Part shown: positions 1 through 32,424 of the stretch, piece after piece
Numbering within the stretch: the first letter of the stretch is position 1
Layout of the letters: each line of letters starts with the position of its first letter
Source of the DNA: Eudorina sp. 2006-703-Eu-15
Lineage: Eukaryota; Chlorophyta; Chlorophyceae; Chlamydomonadales; Volvocaceae
Length of the DNA stretch: 64,000 bases
Direction: 5' to 3'
NCBI GenBank assembly: GCA_003117195.1
Contig: BDSI01000035.1
Span: 184,001-248,000, forward strand
Made by a program: the position numbers and the translations under genes
Notes under the pieces: generated by a model
What the model was told of the DNA's origin: nothing
Databases searched by the model: none
What the model saw: only the letters and a program-made list of their open reading frames with translations

Positions 1-3000
1 CGTACAGCCACGCCAGGAGCTGCCACAGCAGCGGGTCTCCGATGACGCCGCCTCCTGACGCGGGCTCCGGAACCGCTGTCGGCGACGGCGCCGCCGCCGC
101 CGCTGCGGCCACTGTCGCGCCCGCCGCCGCCGCCGCCCCGGCCGGCAGCGCCGGGTGGTGCGGAGGTGCGTGATGTAGCTGGTGCTGCAGCCGCCTCAGC
201 CGAGCTGCTACTGCGTCCGCGAGCGCCGCCCGGCTGTAGCACTCTGCCGGCCAATGGCGCGCAAGCGCCGCGAGTGTGGGGTAGTCCGCCGCATTCGACA
301 GGAGCGACTGGAGCGCCATGTCGTACAGGTTGCTCCTGGATCGGTTCCGGAGCGAAGCGCGGAGGAGGATACCAGCGGGGACGCATTCTAGCAGACGTGC
401 AGATGCCTGATGGCGAAGGATGCAGCTGAGTGGCATAATTATTCAGCCCAAACAGGCGCCATATCGCCCTGCAGCCGTACGGGTACGGTGTACGAAAAAC
501 AGACCTATGGGTCTATGGGCCGTTGCCTTTCTGGCGGCTCGCCTGGCTGGCTGGCTGCCAAGTCCTGACCGAGACCACCCAGTCCTATGCCGCACCCGTA
601 CAATGTGCCCCTCCCCCGCACTACCGCACTCACTTGAGGCGGGGGTTGGAGGTCGGCAACCGTCCCACCAACTTGGGCAGCTGTCGTACCTGCAAATCCC
701 AGTCAGGTAAAACCGTTTTCGCGACAATACAACGATAGGAGGGCGCCTTTCCAGGTCATGCGCGCAGCGCATCACCAAAGCCCCAATCGCCCAGCAACCA
801 ACCGCCAACCGCCACAACCGCCACAACCGCCAATCGAGACGTACCTGCGCGAACAAGTACACCCATCGCTCCCAACGCTGGGCGTCTCCCTTGAGCAACC
901 GCTCGCTGAGCTCGGCCGCCTTGTCGTACGCCTGCTGCGTCATCAGCTCCTCGATGTAGCCGTCGACCACCCTGGAGCACGTCAGCACCGTGCCGGTCCG
1001 TGAACATAGGGCCCAACGGGAAATTCATGTGCGAGCGGCGCGGTGGCGGACCCCATGCCCCATGCCCCATGCCCCATGCCCCATGCCCCATGCCCCATGC
1101 CCCATGCCCCATGCCCCATGCCCCATGCCCCATGCCCCATGCCCCATGCCCCATGCCCCATGCCCCATGCCCCATGCCCCATGCCCCATGCCCCATGCCC
1201 CATGCCCCATGCCCCATGCCCCATGCCCCATGCCCCATGCCCCATGCCCCATGCCCCATGCCCCATGCCCCATGCCCCATGCCCCATGCCCCATGCCCCA
1301 TGCCCCATGCCCCATGCCCCATGCAAGGCCGCGGTGACCAGGGCGCGGTGGCGCCCCCCATGCCAGGGCGCGGTGGCGCCCCCAGGAGAGGGACCACCCG
1401 ATAGATTGGCGGAGCACCATTCCGAGGCTGCATGGTGCACACCCACACTACCGTTTGATGACCGCCACGCCTTCCCAGGACGCAACTTTCTCACCTCAGC
1501 GAGCGGGCTCTCCGGCTGTGGGCCGCTTGCTCGTCACGCGGTGTTATCCGTTACATGGTGATGCCCACTTGCCCTACCTGAGGCAGGCGTACGGACACCA
1601 TCGCGGCGCGCCGCGCGCGCACCTCCTACCTGTCGTACAGCTCCGGCGGCAGCCCCTGCGGCGCCTCCTCCATCACTGACAGCGCCTCCTCCCACCGCCT
1701 CCTCGCCCGCAGCCACACCACCCGGTCCGCGGCGTCCCTGGAGCGGGCGGCGGCGATGGCCTGCACGCGCGCACATTCACACACACACAGACACGTGAAA
1801 CGTACGGTCACCCTCCGTACAGCATCCCGCAGCAAGGCGCGCGCCGGTTGGGACAGCCGTCAAGTGCGTGTGGGGGCGCACGGCCACGCTGCGACCCACC
1901 ATCGGCGCCGCGATGAAGAAGATGAGCTCCTGGCCGTCCACCCACACCGGCACCAGTCGCCGAGGCGCCGCGGGGGCAGCGGCGGGGGTCGCAGCGGGGG
2001 TCGCAGAGGGGGCAGCAGCGGGGGCAGCGGCGCTCGCGGCTTCTCGGACGCCGCCGCCGGTTGCAGCAGAGCTAGCCGCTGTGCCGCCGCCGCCGGCGCC
2101 GCCGCCTGGCGTCGTCGTAGCGGACGATGGCCCCCCTGGAGCCGCGGCGCTTCCAGCGCCTTCGGGCGTCCCGCCTGCGCTAGCCCTGCCGCCGCCGCCG
2201 CTGCCACCTCGGGCGGAAGGAGAGGCGCCGGCAGGTGCAGCCGGAGCCGTCGGCGCCGCCGCCGCCGTGGCGGCGGCAGCGGCGGCGGCCGCACCACTTC
2301 TGCCGCTGAAGGCGGACCCCAGCGCCGTCGCCGCTGACTGCGGGCCGCCACCTGCTGCCGTACCGTTTACCCCCGTCGCCGCCGCCGCCGTGGTGGTGGT
2401 GATCGGAAGGTGGAGGTGGTGCGGCAGGGAGGGCATAAGGCCCAGATAGTCGGCGGGGCCGCAGCGATCCGTACCGGGCAGCGGTACGGCGTCGCGCGCC
2501 CACTCCCGATGGTCCGAGCGGCCCAGGATGACGAGCTGCATGTACGAGCATGTACGGGCACAGGTACGGAGGCAGGCCGTCAGGATCCGTCCATCAGACT
2601 TCGTTCATCACCGTGGAAGGTGGTGGTCGCACCAGAGGCCATCCGTTAGGAACCCCGAGGCAGCAGATGGACACGAAAGCACAGGCATGTCTACCTATGA
2701 ACTCGTCTACCTCGGTCAAGTCGCCCCCAGGAGGTAGGTAGCTCGACTAGCGCTCCCAGGCTGTGTGTATCGGTACCTGGGGTGTCCGTCCGGGTGCGAG
2801 AGGATCCGGCGGCGGCGGCGGCGCGGCCGGTGGCGCGACGTAGTTGGGTGAAGATCCGGCGGTCCCCGTCCCTGCTGCGGCTTCTAGTCCATTTGGAGCA
2901 GCCGCCGGCTCTGTAGCAGTAGCTGTCGCTGTAGCTGCAACAGCAGCGCCTGCGCCTGAGGTCGGGACGGTGGCCTCGACCTGGCCAACAGCGACATCGC

Positions 3001-6000
3001 TGGAAGGCGCCGCCGCCGCCGCAGCAGCAGCAGCAGCAGCAGCGGCAGCAGCAGCGGCAGCGTCTTTCGCCGGCGGCTGCGCCGCGGCGGGGCGTGGCGC
3101 CTGCGCGCCGCCTTCCGGCGCCACCGTTGCGGGGGAGCTGCCGTTCGGATACACCAGGACGGCGAGATCGGAATCTCCGTACGGCGAGACGCCCTGGCAC
3201 GTGCGCGGCCGTACGATCAGCAGCATAAAAGGCGCCGGCGGGCGGGCGGGCGCTGCAATTGCGCATATCCAGTACGGCTTCGCGATTTATAAAGCAAACG
3301 ATGAACAGAAGTTTTGGTGTGGCCCTGAGAAGTGATGCCCGCATGCACCCACCCACCCACCCACCCACCCACCCACCACCCACCCACCCACCCACCCACC
3401 CACCCACCCACCCACCCACCCACCCACCCACCCACCCACCCCCCTTGCTAACCCACCAGCACAGCCTCCGTGAGCTTCATCCGAGCCACCAGCTCTATCT
3501 GCGGCGACTGCAACCCGATGTTGTTCTCGTACGTCCAAACGCGCGCGACCTGTACGGCACTCAGAAGCGGGGTGCACGGCACACCGCGACGAGCAGTCGG
3601 GTGTGTGTGACACGGCGCGGCGTTGGCCCCCGGGGGCCGTGTGGTTCGAGATCCAAACGGTGCTGTGCTGTGCTGTGCTGTGCTGTGCTGTGCTGTGCGG
3701 TGCTGCACACGGTTGGGGCGGGTTTCCGCGGGGTGCCGTCTGCACCGTTCGAAGAGGCCCAGCAGTCGGATGCGTCCAGGAGAAACCCCGCCGACCCACC
3801 GACCCGCCGACCCACCGACCCGCCGACCCACCGACCCACCGACCCACCGACCCACCAGGATGGTATCGCTCCATGCCACGTACAGGTGCGAGTCGGGGGC
3901 GAACAGCAGCGAACACCGCCGCCAGGATTCAATGCCCTTCGCCGCCGCGCCTCCCGAGGGTGCGCCAGTCCCCGCCCCCGCTGCGCCCGTCCCCGGACCG
4001 GCCGCCCCCACCGCCCCCGCCGGCCCCACCGCCGCTGGACGGGGAGGTGCCGGAGCGGATGCGCCCAGAGGGGCCGCAGCGGGCTGCTGCTTGGGCGGAG
4101 GGCTGGGCGCGCCAGCCCCGTCGCCGCGCGGCGGCGGGTCGTGCCGCCGCAGCGTACGGAGGGTTTGATGGGCGTTCGTGTCGTACACCTGCGGCCGGGT
4201 GCGCACACGGGCATCTCCTCAAGGGTCGGGGGGGACAGCTCCATCACCGCCCCGCCCATCCCAGGGCCCAGCCACCCGCCCACAGCATTGGACCCATCTC
4301 GCCCCACCAGCACCGTCCGCTCCCAATCCTCCGCTCCCCACACCTCTTCTCGCTCATCGCCTTCGCCTCCCGCCCGCCTGCGTTCCGATTACCCCCGCGC
4401 TGCTAGGAAGCCCCCCCGCGGCCACACCCCTCATGGCCCCAGCATCCAGCACCCAGCCCGAACGGCGCGCGTCGCAGCCAGCCGTACGTACCACCACGGC
4501 ACTGTCGAACGCCCACGCCACCAGGGACCCGCTCCATCGGATGCCCAGCACGCCCCCCGCCGCGGCGTCCCGGGAGGAAGCAATGCCCAGCGGCTGGTCG
4601 GACCGGGAGAGCCAGCCCTGCGGTTGGAGTGAGGGATGGGAATGTGGGAATTGGGTTTAGGGTGACGCCAAGGGGCATACCGTACGCCACAGGGGTTATG
4701 TGCTGGCATGAGGTGCTCGCCGGCTTCCGCAGGGGCACCAGCCCGCCCTGCCGGTCCACCGAGCAGCGCTGACACGGTGCGGCAGGTAGGGGGCTGGATT
4801 GGCATGACAGGGCGCGGCAGGGCCGGCGCGCATACAGTCCGGCCAACGCAGCGCCGTTCCGGCCCTGTCCTCAAACCCTTGAAGGGCAGCACCACACGGA
4901 CACGGGGCAGTGTCTAGACGCATCCGGCGCCTGCATGTGGGCCCCAACACATGCCGTCCGATCCGATCGGATCCGATCCGATCGGATCCGATCCGATCCG
5001 ATCCGATCCAGCCCCGCGGCAGCCCGCCCGGGGACGCAGGGCGGGTCCGGTCGGCGGCTCGGGCGGCTCGGCGCACCTGCGTGTGCAGCGTCACCTCCCC
5101 CGCTGCGGTGCCCGTGACCAGGTCCCTCCAGCTCTTGCGCGAGGAGCCGGGGGGCCGAGGGTCGATCGCCACGGCCTGCAGCGCAGCAGGACATGCGGCC
5201 AAAGACAGGCAGGAGACCAGCCGAAGGCAGGCAGGTCAACCGGGCAGGCAGGGCCGGGGCATCGGTGCGGAGAAGCGGGTCTGGAGCCCCGTCCCCACGA
5301 GCGCCCGGAACCCCCGCCTCTCGCCCCTGGTCCAGCGGGCGGGTCGCGGGGCGGGCCGATGGCGCGTGGGGGCTGCGGGGGCTGAGGGTGGGGTGCCGCG
5401 GACGCCCCGACCGGCGCGCCCGTCACGGCAGAGGTGCGGTCGCTGTCGCGCACAAGACGGCACAAGAGGCATGCGACCCGCCGGGCGGCGGTCTTGAGGG
5501 CCCCACCTTGATGGGTGTACGGAACTCGTGCCGGCTGATGGTGTCGGTGTACAGGTTGGTCACCTGGGGCGGCATCCGAGCCGAGTGAGGGGGAGTGCGG
5601 GGGGGGGCACAGACCAGGAGGGAGGGGCAGCACAGCAAACGGACGACGGGAGGGGGTCTCCAGATCGGACAGCTGAGATCTGGGTTTCGGAGCGGGGACC
5701 GCAGATCAGATCAGAAGCCCTGGGTGCCCCGGCCGCCGATGGAGTCGGGGCCTCGGGGGCAGCGAGTGGCGATGCGGCCGTGTCCGTGCCGCAGCGCCCC
5801 CCCGGCTGCCCCCCTCGTAACACCTGAGGGCCGTCTCGCTCCAGGTGTACCACCAGTAACTGCTCCTGCTGCCCCTGCCGCTATTCCTGCTGCTGCCCCT
5901 GCCGCTATTCCTGCTGCTGCCCCTGCCGCTATTCCTGCTGCTGCCCCTGCGGCTATTCCTGCTGCTGCCCCTGCCGCTATTCCTGCTGCTGCCCCTGCCG

Positions 6001-6925
6001 CTATTCCTGCTGCTCCTGCTCCTGCTGCTTCTGCTGATATTCATGGAGTTATCGTGTCCCGGGTCGCACCCCCCCTCCGTGTCTGCGTTCCCCAAGGCAG
6101 TTGCGCCAGCGGGGTGCGGTCCGCCACCGCTGGTGGGCCTTATGTTGGGTCTCGTCACCACCCACCCATCCAGGACCCCTGCCTGTTGAGCCCGATGACC
6201 AGTGCCACTTCGCATCCGTCGCAACCCGGTCTGCATGCCGCTCATCCCGAGTGGGGCCTTCGCCTCCCAGTTCCAACAGCAAGGCGTACACTGTATTTGA
6301 CTGGCGCTGTCCAGTCCGAATAAGGTGCATGTCACTGGCGACGCCATGCCCGGTATTCACGTTACCAGTGCTTGTCGGCCAACCCCCCTGCACGGCACTT
6401 GCCATGGCACCCCTCCCTTATGACATCACCCTCGCCAGGCAGTCACCCACCACCACGCTGCAGTCGTTCGACGCGCTGGCGAGATGCTCCGCCTCCTTAT
6501 CGAAGGCGAGGTCGTTCACGCGTGACTTATGAAGCTTCAACAGCCGGACCTGAGCAGGGAACCAACAGTCTTGTATTATTTTACGTTATACGTGTGTTAG
6601 GGTGCCGAAATTCCATGCAGTGGCACCGTCGTGGAAACAAGGTCTTTTGTACAACGCCTTCAATGTCACGGATCGTTGCGACATCATAGACGATGCGTAA
6701 CTGTAGCTCACAGATAGCATGATGTGCATAGTGGTGTGCGTTCATACACACCTGGTTGCCAGAGTAGTCGAGCACATGGACCCGCCCTTGCTCCGACCCT
6801 ATCGCCAGCATTTTTTCCGACACGGCCATACATGTTATTCGTTCCTTGTCTAAAATGCTGGGCACATCGCCGCTAAGCAAATCATATTTCAGTTGGGGTT
6901 CCGGTTCTTCCTCCGGACTGGTCAT
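1..6925 (-). CDS. VPS41: VPS41, HOPS complex subunit (3' end outside window)
   Basis: VPS41 is a subunit of the HOPS tethering complex, which acts in fusion at the vacuole or late endosome. Exons in transcript order: 6752-6925, 6451-6534, 5507-5563, 5077-5175, 4492-4617, 3856-4188, 3457-3549, 2777-3193, 1882-2535, 1630-1760, 845-971, 1-406 (continues). They join in frame into about 900 residues. The N-terminal beta-propeller part shows SVPSILDKERITCMAVSEKM-like start, RVHVLDYSGNQ, RVNDLAFDKEAEHLASAS and GIRWSGSLVAWAFDSAVVVY. The clathrin-repeat part (from about residue 680) shows YDKAAELSERLLKGD, ERWVYLFAQ and YDMALQSLL. Exons 6, 8 and 9 carry Pro/Ala/Gly-rich insertions that VPS41 proteins usually lack. 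The remaining helical repeats and the RING-H2 end lie off the window. The start is set at ATG 6925; an in-frame ATG at 7078 would add 51 residues. The donor of exon 9 is the least certain splice site. Confidence 0.93.
1051..1324. repeat. Heptamer minisatellite (CCCCATG)n
   Basis: About 39 nearly perfect copies of a 7-base unit lie in the VPS41 intron between exons 1630-1760 and 845-971. The unit is not a multiple of three and opens long false frames on both strands. In the VPS41 transcript it reads as G-rich (CATGGGG)n. Confidence 0.97.
3346..3440. repeat. Tetramer repeat (CCCA)n
   Basis: A run of CCCA with one interruption near 3374 lies in the VPS41 intron after exon 3457-3549. In the transcript it reads as (TGGG)n and starts a few bases after the 5' splice site. 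Confidence 0.95.
3660..3704. repeat. Pentamer repeat (TGCTG)n
   Basis: About nine copies of TGCTG lie in the VPS41 intron between exons 3856-4188 and 3457-3549. Confidence 0.9.
3786..3855. repeat. Minisatellite of CCGACCCAC-type units
   Basis: Short units built from CCGACCCAC lie directly against the 5' splice site of VPS41 exon 6 (exon end at 3856). In the transcript they read GTGGGTCGG, the same as the donor itself. Confidence 0.92.
4960..5008. repeat. Pentamer repeat built on GATCC/GATCG
   Basis: Alternating GATCC and GATCG units lie in the VPS41 intron between exons 5077-5175 and 4492-4617. Confidence 0.9.
5861..6020. repeat. 24-bp minisatellite
   Basis: About six and a half copies of a 24-base unit (each containing CTATTCCTGCTGCTGCC) lie in the VPS41 intron 5564-6450. 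The unit length is a multiple of three, so it looks coding on either strand, but it falls between two well-supported exons. Confidence 0.92.
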
Positions 6926-7150
6926 CGTGTCCCACTTGTTGATACAATCAAGCGCAGCATGTTCCCAATAATGGTAAATTGTGTGATGATCGGTGCGTGC
7001 CAAGGAGCCAAGCTGGTTTGATTCGGTATAAACCTTGTGTCGGTTGGGACGAACGGTCGACCTCACGTACACAGCCATGACGCCCTCCAGGTTAGAACCG
7101 TGAAATAGGAAGCAATAACGAGGGGTCGGCTGTTTATAAAAACAGTCACC
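6926..7150. promoter_or_regulatory. Divergent spacer between VPS41 and ABCA
   Basis: VPS41 and the ABCA gene start head to head with 225 bp between their chosen ATGs, or only 72 bp if VPS41 uses the upstream ATG at 7078. Both promoters and 5' untranslated regions must lie here or overlap the neighbouring gene. The plus-strand start sits in a good context (CACC before ATGG). I see no clear TATA element, so the regulatory role is inferred from layout alone. Confidence 0.45.
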
Positions 7151-28028
<20,878 letters not shown>

Positions 28029-29132
28029 GCCTGGCTGGCTGGCTGGCTGGCTGGCGGACTGGCGGGCGGGCGGGCTGGCGGGCGGGCTGGGCGCTTGAGG
28101 GTTCTTATGATGGCTGGCGATGATACCGTTGGGGAGGAAACTGCCGATAGATGGACGGATGGATGGATGACACTCACCGCCAACGGCAAGTCGCGGCTGC
28201 GGGGCCGGCTGAGGACGGTCAGAGGCCCGGGAAGGAAGGAAGGAAGGAGAGCACCGGGAACCGCTCCGGGCACTGCGGGGCTCCGCTGCACTGAGAGCGT
28301 GTGGCTGCGAGAAGAGCTTGTGTCTGAAAGAGCCTGTGGCTGCGAGACCGACAGCCGCCTGACCGGCCACACAGGGTGAGCGGCGCCCCGCGGGAGGGAG
28401 GGGTCCCGGCGGCCTGTGTGTGTGTCGAGCTGTCGATGAGAGGAGACAACGAGGGGGGGACCTCAGGGGGGGGGGTTGACTGCTGCGGGTCGTGCTGGAG
28501 CGGGGTGTGTATGGATAGGAAGTGGAGCTTAGGTCGGTTCATGTTGGTGACGACAAAGCGGTAGGTGGTGTGCAGGCTTAACCTGTCAGCACTCGGCAGG
28601 GGCGACTCACCGCGGCGCCAAGGTGGGGTGGCGTGGAGGCCCATCCTCACCTGAATGGATACAAATGAATTTGCCCATCTGATTGTAACCCTGTTCAACG
28701 AGTCGACGAGGTACGGTACCACCATTCCTGGTAGGGCCTCCGGGAACAGGGGCAGTGGGGGGGGGAAGGGGGGTACACGCGGCAGGCCAGCACCGCACCG
28801 CACCGCACCGCACCCCGCAGTCAGGCACCCCACGACGGACGTCGAGCCATATGGGAGGCGGCGAATGGGATTGGACGCCAAGGGAAATTACAGCCAAAGA
28901 AGGCGGGATCACAATTTTATTTTTTTGTTGGCGGCGCCTGAGCTCAGCGCCGTGACACTGGCGACCTACGGTACCTCGACGCCACAGATCCCTGCCCCCA
29001 AACAATCAAACGTACCAAGGACACCACCAGACATGGTTTGGTTTACTGCCTCATTGCAGCGACCCGCATAAACCCTAACGCCATCAGCGCTGAGGCGACC
29101 ACTGCCGTTCGTCGTATCTCCCGACACTCTCG

Positions 29133-29167
<35 letters not shown>

Positions 29168-32100
29168 ACAGGCAGGGGTGTCCGCGCTACTACCCGGGGG
29201 TGGGAACCGGCACGTCGGCCATCAAGACGACGTCGTCACTACTGCCAGCTATGGAACATCAATGTTAGACATCAATCCGAACTAGAACCGGTAGATGGGC
29301 AGCCGTTCGGCAGCCATGGCCACGTGCCAAGGGCAGCGCCGACGCAAGGGCACCACGATGCGCCGCGGCATAGCCCTGACGGAGCCATGCGGTCAAGCGG
29401 TCAAGCCCTCGCAGAGAGCAACTCAGGCTCAAGTCAAAGCCACAATGTGAACCTCCTCAAGTCGCGGGCTTCTTCGCCAGACCTCAGCCATCAAACCCCC
29501 ACGTCAGTCGACCTCTAGGACAGACAGCACAAGCAAGGGACAGAAACACAGTCGTCGGGTTCAGTGCCGTTGTCGCGGTCATTCCAGTCGCGCGGGCCGC
29601 TCTCCGACGCGGCCCCTTTTCCTTCTCCCGAGCCACACAACACGTTCTCCAGTCAGCAACCCCAGGACCTCTCAACTTCAGGACCGCTGTAAACCCTTAG
29701 AAATCACACACGAGAACAATGGCCTCTCGGCACCAGTCAGCAACAGCAAGTAGGAAGTGGAAACCAAGGCACACAGAAACGGCAAATCGTTGCCAGATCG
29801 CCGTATTCGAACACCCACCAACCCACCCTCACACACACGCAAACCACCGCGGCTCACCAACCCACCCTCACACACCAACACACTCATCACACAACATATG
29901 AGCTGGCACAGTTTGCAATGGACACGAACAGACGGCTGCGCTTCAAGACGATTTAGCGGTGCGCCCCTGTGCATTTGGAGCGGAGCGCTTCGGACGTCTC
30001 CTTGATGGACCAGGGTAGCTGCCCCGGCCAGCGTCAGGCCCCGCCAGATATGTGACGATACACACGCACGCCCACACACACACTTGTAATGTCTGGAGCC
30101 CCCCCCCCCCCACACACACACCACGGCGGGTTTCTTTCTAAACACACTCACCACGCGCAAGTCCCGCACACCGGTCACCCGGCCGGACGCCCCAGCAGCG
30201 CTGCGCACAGTCGCGCCGGCCGCCGGGCGTCCCAACCTCCCAGTACCGCTGCATGTGTCTCTCGACTCACCCTCTCCACCGCCGGCCTCACCACTTCACT
30301 CCATCCCACGGTCACGGCCAACCGAATTGTTGGGCGTGTTGGCCACCAGTAGATAGAGGGTGGCCCATGCTGTGACGTCCCGACCCCCGGACGTCTCCCG
30401 CGATAACCAGTCTGACTTTGGGAGGGCCGGCGCCGCGGGCGGTGACCCAGGCAAGCCCCATCCCTCAACACAGTTACAACACCTCAACGCAATCCAACAC
30501 AACACCCTCGTGATAGGGTCTGAGGGGTCACCTGACACCGTCAACGCTTCCAACACGCTCACATCGTCACACGCAACACAAGTACGCAACGCAACGCTCC
30601 TCCTCCTCCTAGGCTCTCAATGGGGACCCCCCGCAGGTCCCTCAATTCTCTAGAGATGGATTGGCACGGCAACCTCGCAGGCTGTCCTCAACCGTACTCC
30701 CACCAATCCGCGCTACTGAGCGAAATTCCGCTCCAAAGGCGCGCCACATACAAAGTGTGACACAGCCGTGCTCCGCCGTGGGGGGTTGCATGGGCGGCAG
30801 CGTCAGGACCTGCGGCGCTCTCACCTAAACGTGTGGACAGGGAAAAGTGCAGCAATGTCTCTCTTCCACGCCACGGACACCGGCAGTGGGAACTGTTCCG
30901 CACTCGTGCACTCAGTAAATCACTCCGGCTCTGCTTCGGCGCACTTTCGCAACGCCGAAACGCAACGCAACGTACCACAAGACAGTCAGTCAACCTTTGT
31001 TTGTGTCAGGTTCAGCAAGCTGGCGGAACAGGTTGCTTGACTGCGACAGCTCCCGATGGCAAAATGCTTACACCCCATTTTACGCGCACCACCCGCAGAA
31101 TGCTGCCGGAGGTGATCAAGGCTGCAGCGCTGGCCAAGGGCACTCGGGCAGCATCAACGCGGACAGCATGTGTCAAGTCTTGGACGTCCTCGCTCGGCGC
31201 ACAGGCCTGCTACCACACACACTTGGCAGGACACCCGCCTGCTTGGCCCCTGCCGCCTCCGAAACCCTCTCATCTGCCCAGCCATGCTGACCCTGCTAGC
31301 AGCTCAGCGGTAACCCGTGGCAGGCCCAGCCTCTTTCGCACGGTGCTGATGCTGCTTCGGGGTGTCGCGTGAGGTTGAAAAGGAAACTGACCAGGGGGAG
31401 GGGAAGTGCGAGAGGTGCAGTTCTCCGCGGCCCCGGGGCATACCAACACTTACCCACACCAAGGTTGCCGACGGGACATGGGGAGGGCGCACTCACCCAC
31501 ACCAAGGATGCGAACATGCTGAGCACGCTGTCAAGGGCGGAAACGCGCACCCTCCCCTGTCTGTTCGAAGCGTCCGCCCTGGTACCAGCATTGGACCACA
31601 TCGTTGGCACCCTCCCCATGGCAGCAGCCCACGCCTCCGGAGATCCCAACCAACACGCCAACAGGCACCACCCGGCGGATCTACGGGTGCTGCCACAGGT
31701 GCCTCGCGCACCCTCCACTCACACTCACTCACACTCCGCCGACCTGACGGCCAAGGCATCCGCTCAACTAACTCCGCACACAAAGCGAGACACGATGCAA
31801 CATCAACCACAACGCAACATCACGATGCAGTGACACTACCACACCTAGTCACCCCCGCAACGTTCAAGCGCTCCTGAATGTACGGCAGGGCTGGGCGCCA
31901 ACGTTACGTTACCGTACGTTTGTCTGTGCTGGGCGCCAGTATTTTCTTCGTGTGAGGTCTAGGTATCATATCTCAGGCGCTGTACAAATTTGGTAAGCCG
32001 GCGCCGCTGAACAGGTACCATACCACGTCCGGAGGACACGCCGCGGCGCATCGTTCGTTGCTTTAAGAGTCCACGACCAATTCAGTCTTCACCTCCATAG

Positions 32101-32424
32101 ATGTCAAGGATTAGGAGACTAAACGAATGACCCCAGGCGAGGCATATGGGAATTGCGGAACTCTCACACGCCCGCCTGGGGCTCGGGCAGCGGCACCCTG
32201 CCCCGCGCACGGCAGCCGCGCCCACGGCAGGCACAACCGCGCATCCTGTCGGGGCCAGGGTGTAAATGCGGCAAGCAACCCGCCCAATTCCACAGCTTGA
32301 CAGCCCCTTGGGCACAACCGCCCAGCTACCCATATAGGTCTCAAACCCCGGCCCCCGGCCCTCCGGCGCACCTCAGCGGCCTGCACCTGGGCTGCTTGCA
32401 CTAACTGGATGACCGTTTGGCACT
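28029..32424. other. Intergenic, no gene recognised
   Basis: This lies between the ABCA stop and the pflA stop, so the two genes end towards each other. It starts with a GGCT tetramer run (28029-28060), and a CAGC run lies at 29133-29166. A TGTAA element, the usual algal poly(A) signal, occurs at 28684-28688, 656 bp after the ABCA stop, and may end that transcript. Several 80-180 residue frames exist but none resembles a known family or shows a credible splice pattern. The base composition is less GC-rich than in the flanking introns. Confidence 0.6.
28684..28688 (+). terminator. Possible TGTAA poly(A) signal of ABCA
   Basis: This is the first plus-strand TGTAA I noticed after the ABCA stop codon. 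The motif matches the signal used by Chlamydomonas-type algae, but five bases can occur by chance, and no transcript end is visible. Confidence 0.25.

Noticed and set aside
1000..1561. Long overlapping frames coding Met-Pro-His-Ala-Pro-Cys or Gly-His-Gly-Ala-Trp-Gly-Met repeats
   Set aside because: They are translations of the 7-base minisatellite in several frames on both strands. The segment lies in a VPS41 intron with good splice sites on both sides.
5861..6020. CRISPR-like array of 24-base repeats
   Set aside because: The units are directly tandem with no spacers, and the site is a eukaryotic intron.
28376..31877. Possible gene in the ABCA-pflA interval (frames of 80-190 residues)
   Set aside because: There are no recognisable domains and no consistent phase between candidate exons; codon content looks random and overlapping frames exist on both strands.
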